A stretch of 64,000 nt of DNA from Chitinophagaceae bacterium IBVUCB1 (GCA_002127285.1 NFUW01000002.1:1275630-1339629), one strand, 5' to 3'. Counted from the stretch's first letter, positions 8,152-16,825 are shown. Notes: generated by a model from the letters alone, not told the origin. Program-made: numbers and translations.

Positions 8152-8191
8152 ACAAATGTACATATTTTATTTATTTTAACTGTACATTTGT
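8152..8191. promoter_or_regulatory. Divergent SOS-type promoter/operator of SRAP and dinB-dnaE2
   Basis: ACAAATGTACA (8152-8162) and its exact inverse TGTACATTTGT (8181-8191) face each other across 18 bp. Each arm contains a Bacteroidota -7 element, TACATTTG: plus strand 8183-8190 for dinB, minus strand 8160-8153 for SRAP. Each arm also contains the palindrome TGTACA. A dimeric LexA- or S24-type repressor bound here would cover both promoters. The repressor is not encoded in the visible cassette. Operator function is inferred; the symmetry and promoter matches are seen directly. Confidence 0.65.
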
Positions 8192-8207
8192 GCAAACAAA
8201 CAGCCCT

Positions 8208-9368
8208 ATGGAACGTCATATCGCGCATCTGGATTTAGATACTTTTTTTGTTTCTGTCGAAAGGCTGATGAATAGCAAGCTGAATGGCCAGCCCGTGATT
8301 ATAGGGGGTACTGCCGACAGAGGCGTTGTCGCCGCGTGTTCGTATGAAACGAGGCAATTCGGGGTACATAGCGCCATGCCAATGAAGCTTGCCTTGCGGC
8401 TCTGCCCCCAGGCGGTCATTGTCAGGGGGGATTATGACGCTTATTCACGGTATTCAAAAACAGTCACCGACATACTTACGGAAGCCGCCCCATTGGTGGA
8501 GAAGGCTTCGATTGATGAACATTATCTTGACCTGAGTGGTATGGATAAATATTTCGGCTGCTATAAATGGCTTTCTGAATTAAGGCATAAGGTTATCAAA
8601 GAGACGGGATTGCCAATTTCATTCGGGCTATCCATCAATAAGACTGTATCAAAAATTGCAACAGGCGAGGCAAAGCCCAACGGACAAATCAATGTCTTAC
8701 AGGGATCTGAAAAACCTTTCCTGGCGCCATTGCCAAGTAAGAAAATCCCGATGGTCGGCCCCAAAGTCTATACAACCTTACGCAATATGGGGTTGGAGCG
8801 CATTCGGACTATTCAGGAAATGCCGGTAGAGTTAATGCAGGCCGCTTTGGGAGAAAACGGAGTAACTATCTGGAACAAAGCGAACGGCGTGGATAACAGC
8901 CTGGTCATTCCATATACCGAGCAAAAATCCATGAGCAAGAATGAAACATTTTTAAGGGATACAATTGATATGGATTTCCTGCACCGGACGCTTGTAAAAA
9001 TGGTGGAAGACCTGTCTTTTGATTTACGCAAGCAGCAACGTTTGACAGGGTGTCTCGCGGTGACGATTAAGTATTCCAATTTTGATACAGAGATGAAACA
9101 GTCCCGCATACCCTACACATCATCGGATAAGGCGATAACGGTTAAGGTTCTTGATTTATTTAAAAAGCTTTACTCACGTCGTATGCTTATCCGTATGCTG
9201 GGCGTGAAATTCAGTGACCTTGTCACAGGTAGTTATCAAATCAGCCTGTTTGATGATGACAAGAAAGATATTGCCCTCAACAGGGCAATGGACAATATCC
9301 GCAACAGGTTTGGAAAAGAATTCATCACCCATGCAATTATCGTGAAGGATGCTGGTCAACACACATAG
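8208..9368 (+). CDS. dinB: Y-family translesion DNA polymerase (DinB/Pol IV)
   Basis: A 386-residue Y-family polymerase. Motif AHLDLDTFFVSVERL carries the first metal-binding aspartates, and EKASIDEHYLDLSG carries the catalytic Asp-Glu pair, with His in place of the usual Ala after it. The helix-hairpin-helix segment contains IPMVGPKVYTTLRNMG. A GTG at 8190 is also in frame, but it lies within the -7 promoter element, so the ATG at 8208 is the likely start. The 3' end overlaps dnaE2 by 20 bp. It should extend past damaged template positions, probably together with the adjacent DnaE2-type polymerase. Confidence 0.92.
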   Translation: MERHIAHLDLDTFFVSVERLMNSKLNGQPVIIGGTADRGVVAACSYETRQFGVHSAMPMKLALRLCPQAVIVRGDYDAYSRYSKTVTDILTEAAPLVEKASIDEHYLDLSGMDKYFGCYKWLSELRHKVIKETGLPISFGLSINKTVSKIATGEAKPNGQINVLQGSEKPFLAPLPSKKIPMVGPKVYTTLRNMGLERIRTIQEMPVELMQAALGENGVTIWNKANGVDNSLVIPYTEQKSMSKNETFLRDTIDMDFLHRTLVKMVEDLSFDLRKQQRLTGCLAVTIKYSNFDTEMKQSRIPYTSSDKAITVKVLDLFKKLYSRRMLIRMLGVKFSDLVTGSYQISLFDDDKKDIALNRAMDNIRNRFGKEFITHAIIVKDAGQHT

Positions 9369-12276
9369 TTATTACAGCCTGCGCTATGGGACATTGTCAC
9401 CGGAACAGCTTATCACATGCTTGCAGCAATACGGCTATGATACCGCAGTCCTGACGGATATTAATAATAGTTCCGGCGTATTGGACTTTATCAAGATTGC
9501 CAGAGAAAAGGGGTTCAACGGGCTTGCAGGAATGGAGTTCAGGAACGGCGATGATATTTTATTCATCGGCATCGCCAGGAACAGGAAAGGGTTTCAGGAA
9601 CTGAATGAACTGATAAGCAATGCCAATCTCAATGGTAGTAAGCTACCGGATAATGCACCTGCTTTTAATCATGTCTTTGTTGTGTATCCGTATGGCAAAA
9701 AAGAACGGCAGGCTTTGCGTGAATTTGAGTATATCGGCATTACACCCAAGCAGGTCAACAAGATAATTTTTGACAACCATGATAAGTACATTATCCTGAG
9801 TCCCGTCACGTTCCTGAATGACAGGGGCTATAAGCTGCATAAAGAATTAAGGGCTATCAACAACAATATCCTTTACACTCAATTACAACCACAGCAATAC
9901 GCCACCACCTATGAAACTTTAGTACCCCAAAGCGACCTGCTGCAATCCTTTGAGCGTGTGCCGCAGATAATCAGGAACACCGAAAAGCTATTCAGTGAGT
10001 GCAGTTTTGATTTTGACTTTTCAGAACCAAAGAACAAAAAGATTTACGGGTCATCCAGGTCGGATGATAAATATCTGTTAGAAAAACTTGCCTATGAGGG
10101 TATGAAATACCGCTACGGCCTCCATAACAAAGAAGCCCGGGCGAGGATTGACAAGGAACTGCGCATCATAGACCAGCTTGGATTTTCGGCGTATTTTCTG
10201 ATTACATGGGATATTGTGCGTTATGCAAAAAGCAGGGGCTTTTATCATGTGGGAAGGGGAAGCGGTGCGAACAGCGTAGTCGCCTACTGCCTTCAGATAA
10301 CGGATGTCTGCCCTATCGAGCTGGACCTTTACTTTGAACGCTTTCTCAACCCTAACCGAAAGTCACCCCCTGATTTTGACATTGATTTTAGCTGGGATGA
10401 GCGGGACGATGTCTATGACTATATTTTTAAACGCTATGGATACCGCCATACTGCCCTTATGGGGGCGATGAGCACGTTTCGTAACCGAAGTATCATCCGG
10501 GAGCTTGGCAAGGTCTACGGGCTGCCTAAAGCCGAAATAGACCGCATCATCAGGAACCCTACGGACAGTCTGAATGACCATGAAGTAGCAAGGATGATTA
10601 TGTCTATTCATAATCAGGTGGAGGATTTTCCCAACCTGCGGACTATCCATGCAAGCGGGGTATTGATATCAGAAGAACCGATTACAGCCTACACGGCCCT
10701 GGATATGCCGCCTAAAGGGTTTCAGACAGCACAGATTGATATGTACACGGCAGAAGATATCGGCTTTGAGAAATTCGACATCCTGAGCCAGCGTGGCATC
10801 GGCCATATCAAGGAGGCGGCTGATATTGTCAAACGCAACAGAGGGATCAGGATAGATGTGCATGATGTGGACAGGTTTAAAAATGACAAGGCCATTCAGG
10901 CGCAGCTAAAGACGGGGGATTCAATAGGTTGTTTTTATATTGAAAGTCCGGCCATGCGTCAGCTTCTGAAAAAGCTGAAATGCAGTGACTACCTCACTCT
11001 TGTTGCCGCCAGTTCTATTATCCGTCCCGGTGTCGCCAGTTCAGGGATGATGAAGGCTTATATTGAAAGGTTCCACGACCCATCGAAAACAGTGTACTTG
11101 CACCCCATCATGGAAGAACAGCTAAGGGAGACGTTTGGCGTAATGGTCTATCAGGAAGATGTCCTGAAAATCGGGCACCATTTCTTCGGGCTTACACTTG
11201 CAGAAGCCGATGTCCTGAGACGGATGATGAGCGGTAAGGCAAGGGGACGCAAGCACCTTGAAGAAATTGAACGCAAGGCTTTTAATAACATCGCTGAAAA
11301 AGGGATACCGCTTGAAATTGCCAGGGAAGTCTGGCGGCAGGTGGAGAGTTTTGCGGGGTACTCCTTCAGCAAAGCGCACTCTGCATCGTTTGCTGTTGAA
11401 AGTTTTCAAAGCCTGTTTCTTAAAACATACTATCCGCTTGAGTTCATGGTTGCTGTGATTAATAATTGGGGCGGCTTTTACAGGTCATGGGTCTATATCC
11501 ATGAAGCTAAGAAAGCAGGGGGCACGATACACCTGCCTTGTATCAATCACAGTGAATGCAGGACGACGCTTTCAGAAACAGATGTCTTTATAGGGTTTGA
11601 CCATATCAAGAGTATAGAAGCAACTACAAAAGAGGTTATCCTGAATGAGCGGAATCATAACGGCAGGTATCTCTCACTTGATAATTTTATCCAACGGACA
11701 GGCATAAGCCTTGAGCAGGTGGTCATTCTAATTCGGTTAGGCGCATTTCGTTTTACGGGCATTGATAAAAAGGCATTATTGTGGGAAGCGCACGCATTAC
11801 TCAACAAGGCACCTAAACAGACCGGGCAATTACTCTTTACCGGCAACTGCAAGAAATACACGATGCCGCAGTTTTCTACGTCATGGATTGAAGACGTGTA
11901 TGACGAAATTGAGCTTCTTGGAAATCCCTTTACTAAGTCAATGTTTGATTTGCTGCGCACAGATTACAAAGGCGATTGCACCGCAATGGACATGACAGGG
12001 AAGGTTGGTCAGGTGGTAAGAATACTCGGCAACTTTGTAGCCGATAAGGACGTACACACAAAGCGCGGCGAATGGATGAAGTTCGGGACATTCCTGGATA
12101 TACACGGGGAGTTTTTTGATACGGTACATTTCCCGCCTTCGCTTGCAAGATATCCATTACAGGGAGCCGGTATTTATCTCATACAGGGAAAGGTCGTGTC
12201 TGATTTTGGATTCCCAAGTATTGAAGTAGAAAAATCAGGGAAATTGTCGATTGTCAGTGATCCCAGGGGAAAATAA
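9349..12276 (+). CDS. dnaE2: Error-prone DNA polymerase III alpha subunit, DnaE2 type
   Basis: A 975-residue C-family polymerase, shorter than replicative DnaE and matching the DnaE2/ImuC class. It opens with a PHP domain (VNTHSYYSLRYGTLS) in which the usual first histidine of HxH is Asn. The palm aspartates sit in PPDFDIDFSWDERDD near residue 345; other signatures are IHASGVLIS, MVYQEDVLKI and GYSFSKAHSASFAVESF. A C-terminal OB-fold-like region follows. The ATG lies inside the end of dinB, so translation is coupled. DnaE2 enzymes carry out induced mutagenesis. No ImuA/ImuB or RecA-like partner is visible; DinB takes the accessory place. Confidence 0.92.
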   Translation: MLVNTHSYYSLRYGTLSPEQLITCLQQYGYDTAVLTDINNSSGVLDFIKIAREKGFNGLAGMEFRNGDDILFIGIARNRKGFQELNELISNANLNGSKLPDNAPAFNHVFVVYPYGKKERQALREFEYIGITPKQVNKIIFDNHDKYIILSPVTFLNDRGYKLHKELRAINNNILYTQLQPQQYATTYETLVPQSDLLQSFERVPQIIRNTEKLFSECSFDFDFSEPKNKKIYGSSRSDDKYLLEKLAYEGMKYRYGLHNKEARARIDKELRIIDQLGFSAYFLITWDIVRYAKSRGFYHVGRGSGANSVVAYCLQITDVCPIELDLYFERFLNPNRKSPPDFDIDFSWDERDDVYDYIFKRYGYRHTALMGAMSTFRNRSIIRELGKVYGLPKAEIDRIIRNPTDSLNDHEVARMIMSIHNQVEDFPNLRTIHASGVLISEEPITAYTALDMPPKGFQTAQIDMYTAEDIGFEKFDILSQRGIGHIKEAADIVKRNRGIRIDVHDVDRFKNDKAIQAQLKTGDSIGCFYIESPAMRQLLKKLKCSDYLTLVAASSIIRPGVASSGMMKAYIERFHDPSKTVYLHPIMEEQLRETFGVMVYQEDVLKIGHHFFGLTLAEADVLRRMMSGKARGRKHLEEIERKAFNNIAEKGIPLEIAREVWRQVESFAGYSFSKAHSASFAVESFQSLFLKTYYPLEFMVAVINNWGGFYRSWVYIHEAKKAGGTIHLPCINHSECRTTLSETDVFIGFDHIKSIEATTKEVILNERNHNGRYLSLDNFIQRTGISLEQVVILIRLGAFRFTGIDKKALLWEAHALLNKAPKQTGQLLFTGNCKKYTMPQFSTSWIEDVYDEIELLGNPFTKSMFDLLRTDYKGDCTAMDMTGKVGQVVRILGNFVADKDVHTKRGEWMKFGTFLDIHGEFFDTVHFPPSLARYPLQGAGIYLIQGKVVSDFGFPSIEVEKSGKLSIVSDPRGK

Positions 12277-12367
12277 TCCCAGCGTAATTTTCAATATATT
12301 TACAAAGCGTATTGCGAAAAGTTTAGGACGGGAGGATTTTGACTGCGTAGTTTTGAGAAAAACATTT

Positions 12368-12778
12368 ATGAAGACAGATACTTTACTTTTTATTTTAGCA
12401 ATTATTGTCCTTTTCATTGCTGCATTATTCAGTGGAAAGGAATCCAAACAATCACTTGCGAAATTTTATAACATCACGCGTCCAACGCTTTTGAAATGGA
12501 TGAAATATTTTCAGCAAGACATACCAATCGATGATTGGCAACAAAAAAGAAACTTGACCAGATTTGAGGTCATAGGAATTAAGGCCAGTTTTGGGAGTGA
12601 CACATCACTCATTTTGTCCAAGAAGCAAATAGCAGAATTATCAGATTCAGATTATAAAACCGTCGCAGAAAACGTCAAAAGAAACATAGACAAATTGGGT
12701 ATTACTATCGAAGCATGGGAGTCATGTAATATTTTCCCACCATCAGTTTCAAAGAAGATACTTGAAATGCTTGGGTAG
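12368..12778 (+). CDS. Membrane-anchored HTH-like hypothetical protein, 136 aa
   Basis: The ATG at 12368 gives an N-terminal membrane helix (LLFILAIIVLFIAALFSG, about residues 6-23). An HTH-like segment follows directly (SLAKFYNITRPTLLKWMKYF, about residues 30-49), then a soluble tail. A longer frame reaches back into dnaE2, but the start after the hydrophobic signal is more natural. It lies 91 bp downstream of dnaE2 on the same strand and may belong to the same transcript. A membrane-tethered DNA-binding protein is unusual; no family is recognised. Confidence 0.55.
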   Translation: MKTDTLLFILAIIVLFIAALFSGKESKQSLAKFYNITRPTLLKWMKYFQQDIPIDDWQQKRNLTRFEVIGIKASFGSDTSLILSKKQIAELSDSDYKTVAENVKRNIDKLGITIEAWESCNIFPPSVSKKILEMLG

Positions 12779-12813
12779 GTTAAAGATTGATACACTCAAC
12801 AGCTTTTCTTGCA

Positions 12814-13599
12814 CTAAAACCTACGACGTTTTACAAAACGCCCTTTTTGGTAGATATATGGTAATGAGGAAAACGTAGTTCTTTTTGTGAGTGTCTGTTG
12901 TTCCTGAATCTTAACGACCTCTTTATTTGTAAACAATTTATCCTGTATTACAGCATTGATAAAATGCTCTCTTGTCCAAATAGTCATAAATGCGAGAGTG
13001 TCATTCTTGGGAAGCACTACATATAGAAGGTTTCTTGGATCATTCTGTGCATCAAGCGACACTGAACCCTTATAATCGAATATAATCGGTACAGAACTTG
13101 ACATCCAAATTGAGGGGAAGACTTCAGCTGGGAAGTTTACGTGGAATATCCCTTGCTTATTTGTTCGACGAATATTGTGCTGGCCCTTAAGAAAACGGGG
13201 ATAGTCGCTTTTAAGCCTGGTGCCATCAACTACCCATATCATATTTTTATAAAACTTCTCTCGTGCCCTGCGCTCTACTGGATCTATACGCGAATGCTGA
13301 AATTCAATTACAAGTCCATAGTCTGTTTTAATATCGGCAATATGTTTTTCTCCTGTAATTTCATCGCTTGCAATTACCTCTTGCCAATCTGCTGAGAAAT
13401 TTCCTTTCCATGATCGATGCCAATCGGTTTCATTTTCCCACCAAGGGTCACAATGTCGAGCTCCTTTATGCGCCCAATGATCTACCCGTATTTCTCCACA
13501 TCTGGCGATAACTTGTGATCCGCAACAAGGACAAATACCTGTTGCCCCTTTTGTAGCACCTGTTCTGATATTATCAACAAGAGCGATTTTCATTTCCAA
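12814..13599 (-). CDS. CoiA-like competence/nuclease family protein
   Basis: A 261-residue protein resembling the CoiA family (competence-associated, restriction-endonuclease-like fold). The N-terminus has a zinc-type knuckle CPCCGSQ and RVDHWAHKG. The nuclease-like core reads HIADIKTDYGLVIEFQHSRI (about residues 92-111), whose Asp...Glu-Phe-Gln-His pattern corresponds to the PD-(D/E)xK-like site of CoiA. It then continues with IWVVDGTRLK. CoiA proteins act in DNA uptake or recombination; on a conjugative element it may process incoming DNA. It converges on the preceding gene with a 35-bp gap. Confidence 0.75.
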   Translation of the reverse strand: MEMKIALVDNIRTGATKGATGICPCCGSQVIARCGEIRVDHWAHKGARHCDPWWENETDWHRSWKGNFSADWQEVIASDEITGEKHIADIKTDYGLVIEFQHSRIDPVERRAREKFYKNMIWVVDGTRLKSDYPRFLKGQHNIRRTNKQGIFHVNFPAEVFPSIWMSSSVPIIFDYKGSVSLDAQNDPRNLLYVVLPKNDTLAFMTIWTREHFINAVIQDKLFTNKEVVKIQEQQTLTKRTTFSSLPYIYQKGRFVKRRRF

Positions 13600-13693
13600 C
13601 CACGATTCGTTTGGCTTATTTTAATCAAAACATGAAAATACAGCAATTGAAGATATTTTAGTCGATAGAATAAAACACTGCGACAATGTTCAA

Positions 13694-14899
13694 TTAGCTT
13701 TGGAGGACTGCTTCCAATGCTTCATCTACATCCTTGTGTATGAAATTCGCCTGATAGCCAATGGTAGTTTTTATATCCGTATGTCGATAGAGCTTTTGAA
13801 GCATTTGAATAGGTATCCTATCCCCTGATATATTCCCAAATGTATGTCGTGCAATGTGCATAGTTAGAGGTTTGGATATTTTAGCCGCTGGTGCTACTTC
13901 AGTCCGCAATATCCTGTCAATAAGATTGATTCTGGATTTGATTTTCATTTCAGTATCAAACTTGCTTTCCAAGTCGGCATATCGTATATCCGGGAATATC
14001 AGGTCTGTATCTTCTGATTTAATATGCTCATACTGCTTTAAAATAGCCAAGACCTTTTCAGATACTTTTAAAGAGTCTCCCTTCCGGTTTTTACCCATCG
14101 TGTAATAAAGCCTGCCATCCTGGAAATCTGACCAATTAAGCCTTAATACATCGGAAACACGCATCCCAGCAAAATAGTAGGAAACAAGCCATAGGTTACG
14201 TGCATGGTTCGCTTCGTCATTCAACGTTGCATTTTCAATAGCTTTCACTTCATCCGCAGTTAAGCCCACCTTTTTACTATCTGGAAATTTGATTTTTATC
14301 TTGCCTTTACCAAATGGATAATATTTGGAGTCACAAACACCCTCTTTTATAGCCTGGCTGAATATGCATCGAACTGTAACCAATTTATTTATTGCTGTCC
14401 TTTCGGAAACTTTATGCTTGGCAATAAGATGTGCCTTAAATCGCTCAAGTAAAGAAACGCTCAAATCTGAGAACCCGATATCGTGCTTAAGGAATTCTTT
14501 TAGATGCTTCACGTTTGATTTTTCGCTATTCCACCTATTATATTTTCCGTCTGATTTCAGCCTCTCAATATAAAGGTCTGCCTGTGAGAAGACCGTATCA
14601 CCGGCCTTCGGTTTTATCTTCTGCGTGACAGCTTTCGCGGAAACATGTTTTTTAGCAGCATCAAGCTCAAGTGCTTTTTCATTTGCCTCAGCAACTTTTG
14701 CAGCTATCAAGTTGTTCATGCGAACTGAGTTAGGATGCGACTTTTTAACCTTTTGTGCTGCTGCATCCCAATGCTTTTCATGCAGGTTGTAGCCCAGGTG
14801 AATAAATGATGTTTTCCTATCTCTTGTGATGCGAATTGCCAATGGCAAAGTACCGTCTTTGTTTTCCTTCTTCCGAAGCACTACTTTTATGGCCGACAT
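13694..14899 (-). CDS. Tyrosine recombinase, integrase of element 1
   Basis: A 401-residue phage-type integrase of the Bacteroidota class. An N-terminal arm-binding domain leads into a SAM-like core-binding domain (about residues 100-190), then a catalytic domain with the first Arg in YYFAGMRVSDVLRLNW, the HxxR box HIARHTFGN, and the nucleophile Tyr near residue 382 in RHTDIKTTIGYQ. The gene sits 178 bp from a truncated tRNA-Leu 3' end, the expected place for an integrase next to its attachment site. Tandem 9-bp repeats between it and the tRNA fragment are candidate arm sites. Confidence 0.93.
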   Translation of the reverse strand: MSAIKVVLRKKENKDGTLPLAIRITRDRKTSFIHLGYNLHEKHWDAAAQKVKKSHPNSVRMNNLIAAKVAEANEKALELDAAKKHVSAKAVTQKIKPKAGDTVFSQADLYIERLKSDGKYNRWNSEKSNVKHLKEFLKHDIGFSDLSVSLLERFKAHLIAKHKVSERTAINKLVTVRCIFSQAIKEGVCDSKYYPFGKGKIKIKFPDSKKVGLTADEVKAIENATLNDEANHARNLWLVSYYFAGMRVSDVLRLNWSDFQDGRLYYTMGKNRKGDSLKVSEKVLAILKQYEHIKSEDTDLIFPDIRYADLESKFDTEMKIKSRINLIDRILRTEVAPAAKISKPLTMHIARHTFGNISGDRIPIQMLQKLYRHTDIKTTIGYQANFIHKDVDEALEAVLQS

Positions 14900-14956
14900 T
14901 AGAAATTTCTTTTGTTGTGAAACCCTTGCTGTTACTCGATAAAGTTACGAAAATTT

Positions 14957-14976
14957 GGTACAACATAGGTACAACA
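14957..14976. repeat. Paired arm-type repeats of integrase 1 (GGTACAACA x2, 11-bp phase)
   Basis: GGTACAACA occurs at 14957-14965 and again at 14968-14976, exactly one helical turn apart. The pair lies between the integrase 1 start (14899) and the tRNA fragment (15077). Tyrosine integrases bind such repeats with their N-terminal domain; that role is inferred. Confidence 0.5.
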
Positions 14977-15076
14977 TTTTGCCGTTTTACTAGGTTTAAT
15001 TTGGATTGGTAAAAATAAGAAATGCAGTAAAATAAGGAATTTCAGAACACATGAATTCATATTAAACCAAAAAACA

Positions 15077-15133
15077 CCAGACTCAAAATCTGGTTTTCGC
15101 AAGGGAGTGCAGGTTCGATTCCTGTTCTGGGCA
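15077..15133 (+). tRNA. Truncated tRNA-Leu(CAA) 3' half, attachment site of element 1
   Basis: The sequence folds as the 3' half of a class II tRNA. It shows an anticodon arm CCAGA-CTCAAAA-TCTGG with anticodon CAA (15084-15086), a long variable region, a T arm GCAGG-TTCGATT-CCTGT, the acceptor strand TCTGGGC and discriminator A at 15133. No CCA is encoded. Upstream there is no D arm and no matching 5' acceptor strand (GCCCAGA expected), so this is not a functional gene. It is the fragment left at one end of an element that integrated into the tRNA 3' part. The intact copy should lie beyond the left end of the element. Confidence 0.8.
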
Positions 15134-15134
15134 C
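15122..15134 (+). repeat. 13-bp direct repeat, left attachment core of element 2
   Basis: CTGTTCTGGGCAC, the last bases of the tRNA-Leu fragment, recurs exactly and in the same orientation at 32348-32360, just past the second integrase. The two copies bracket about 17.2 kb of AT-rich accessory genes, as expected for attachment-site repeats. Confidence 0.65.
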
Positions 15135-15147
15135 ACAACCAATTCTT

Positions 15148-15183
15148 AAAGTCCCTGTAAACACTGGTTTGCAGGGACTTTTT
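15148..15183 (+). terminator. Strong hairpin terminator after the tRNA fragment
   Basis: AAGTCCCTGTAAAC (15149-15162) pairs with GTTTGCAGGGACTT (15167-15180) over 14 bp with one G-U pair and a 4-nt loop, followed by TTT. It follows the tRNA 3' end as a tRNA terminator would, and is probably carried by the left end of element 2. Confidence 0.7.
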
Positions 15184-15193
15184 GTTGCTATCT

Positions 15194-15212
15194 GTACCCA
15201 ATAAGTACCCAA
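15194..15212. repeat. Paired arm-type repeats, left end of element 2 (GTACCCAA x2)
   Basis: GTACCCAA lies at 15194-15201 and 15205-15212, with an 11-bp phase. A matching pair with the same phase lies at 32219-32237 by the other end of the island, which strongly suggests sites for the element 2 integrase. The rest of the interval 15213-15445 shows no gene. Confidence 0.55.
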
Positions 15213-15445
15213 CACCCTATTTTTTCGTGATTTTTTCGGTTTTTTAAATGCCTCAAAGAACTGCTAAGTAAGGATAAACAAACGTATATAAAAACCATGA
15301 TACGTACATGACCATGTAACGATTTTTATTTTACGTTCTTTAGCGTTCTCTCAACACACTTTAAGTTTTGCGCTAACCTGTTCGTAATTGCGTTCTTTAC
15401 GTTCTGAATTTTATTGCACATAAGGGAGAACGCAGGTGGAATGCT

Positions 15446-15589
15446 TTATTGAAGTTCCGTATCTACACTATCTGTAGTAGTTTCTCCTTTTTCGCCATAA
15501 TTGTCATTGCCCGCTTTGGTAGGCGCATCATATGCTTTAGTTTGTTCCCAGTTAAAAGGAATTTTGTAATTAACCCTGACACTGGCTAC
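15446..15589 (-). pseudogene. Remnant 3' end of a gene (47 codons, beta-barrel-like tail)
   Basis: A leftward frame of 47 codons with protein-like composition ends at TAA 15448-15446 and is blocked upstream by an in-frame stop, with no start codon. It reads VRVNYKIPFNWEQTKAYD, like the last strand of an outer-membrane barrel, followed by a polar tail GNDNYGEKGETTTDSVDTEL. It looks like a displaced gene end left inside the island near its left border. The rest of the gene is not seen nearby. Confidence 0.4.
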
Positions 15590-15652
15590 TTAAATGAATG
15601 GGCAAAATAGAATTATAACTGATATTAGCAATGGAAAAACAGTTTGTCTAAA

Positions 15653-16825
15653 TCATCTAATCCTTTGACGAATTAAAGACGTTTTGTCAAACTTTAATTG
15701 CTTAAGTGATTCGTCGTTATTCATAAACAGCACACAGGCTTTACTACCTTTGCTTTTTGAAGAAGGATAAATTATTCCGTCAATTTTGTTTTTGCTCCCA
15801 ATTGGATATAAATATTTAAAAAATTCTGTAACAATTTGAGTCGGAACATACTCAATGTGTTCTCTGCCATCCCTTGCTATATCGCTAGAAAGATCTTTTA
15901 CAAAATCTATCAAAAATTGAATAGTATAATAATGCTTTATGTTCTTTTGATCGAATATACTTGGTACTCGCGGCAACTTTGTAAAATCAATCAAATTGAG
16001 AGGTGATAAATTTGTGAAACATGCCGAAGTAATATATTTCTTTTTGCTTTTAACGTCTATTGTCTCGACTTTAGCGGTTGGCAAATCAAATGCGCAATAG
16101 AACATAGAAATTCCAGCAGGACTCATCCTGTTAGAATATATAGCAAAACTATCCGGTGGAGATGCTATTTTACTTGCCTCAGTGATTCTTTCAGTTCTAG
16201 CATGCTGCCGACACCTGAACAGACAAGTATCTGCGGGTAAAGTGGTCTGAACTTTTATTTTTTTTACTGCTGTTCCTATATCATCTAATATTTCAAAAGC
16301 ATTTCGGTTATCATGATCCAAAGTTCTATACGTACTCACCTGAGTAAAGAAATATCTTAATTTGTATTTAATAACCTCTTTGAAATATCTCCAATGAGAA
16401 GATAACAAATCACTCACGCTACCATAATAGTCGTCCGGCGATGCCCAAGCGCTATCATCAATGCTATCTGCCATATCTTGAAATAGTTCGTCATTGTCCA
16501 CCTCAAGTCCAATAACGTCGTATAATAGTTCTTGGCCATCATATGTCTCGCCTAAATAACCACCTTCTCTGGTATTATACCCCATAAAGTTTGCAGCATC
16601 TTGATAGAATTGACTTATGCCTTCCATAACAAAAAACATAAGCTCTTCAAGCTCAACTACATTTCTCTCTTTTCCGCAATATGAACATTCACCCTTTACG
16701 CCTTTTCTAGAAATAAATCTTTTTATTGCGTAGTCATTTATATGCGAAGAGCAAACATTTGTATCCTTCGGTTCATTCATACCTCTAGACTCTAATTCCA
16801 GCCAACGTTGCTTAGCACCTCCCAT
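15653..16825 (-). CDS. RES-domain protein with HEPN/RES N-terminal domain
   Basis: A 390-residue protein. The N-terminal region has zinc-type cysteines (VCSSH near residue 24, GECSYCGKE near residue 46) and a helical HEPN/RES-NTD-like part. The C-terminal half is a RES domain: LFRCRQHARTER with its conserved Arg, then AIYSNRMSPAGISMFYCAFD and AKVETID, the Tyr-Ser...Glu pattern of the NAD+ phosphorylase fold. RES toxins degrade NAD+ and usually pair with an Xre/DUF2384 antitoxin, and none is visible here. The gene is the last of the leftward defence cluster, 78 bp after hsdR, so abortive-infection use is possible by inference. Confidence 0.75.
   Translation of the reverse strand: MGGAKQRWLELESRGMNEPKDTNVCSSHINDYAIKRFISRKGVKGECSYCGKERNVVELEELMFFVMEGISQFYQDAANFMGYNTREGGYLGETYDGQELLYDVIGLEVDNDELFQDMADSIDDSAWASPDDYYGSVSDLLSSHWRYFKEVIKYKLRYFFTQVSTYRTLDHDNRNAFEILDDIGTAVKKIKVQTTLPADTCLFRCRQHARTERITEASKIASPPDSFAIYSNRMSPAGISMFYCAFDLPTAKVETIDVKSKKKYITSACFTNLSPLNLIDFTKLPRVPSIFDQKNIKHYYTIQFLIDFVKDLSSDIARDGREHIEYVPTQIVTEFFKYLYPIGSKNKIDGIIYPSSKSKGSKACVLFMNNDESLKQLKFDKTSLIRQRIR

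Noticed and set aside
8190-8207. Upstream GTG start for dinB
   Set aside because: The GTG begins on the last base of the -7 promoter element, so it would lie upstream of the transcript start.
14932-15201. 89-codon leftward ORF across the tRNA fragment
   Set aside because: Its middle (NRNRTCTPLRKPDFESG) is the reverse translation of tRNA 3' sequence, so it is an artefact of the tRNA remnant.
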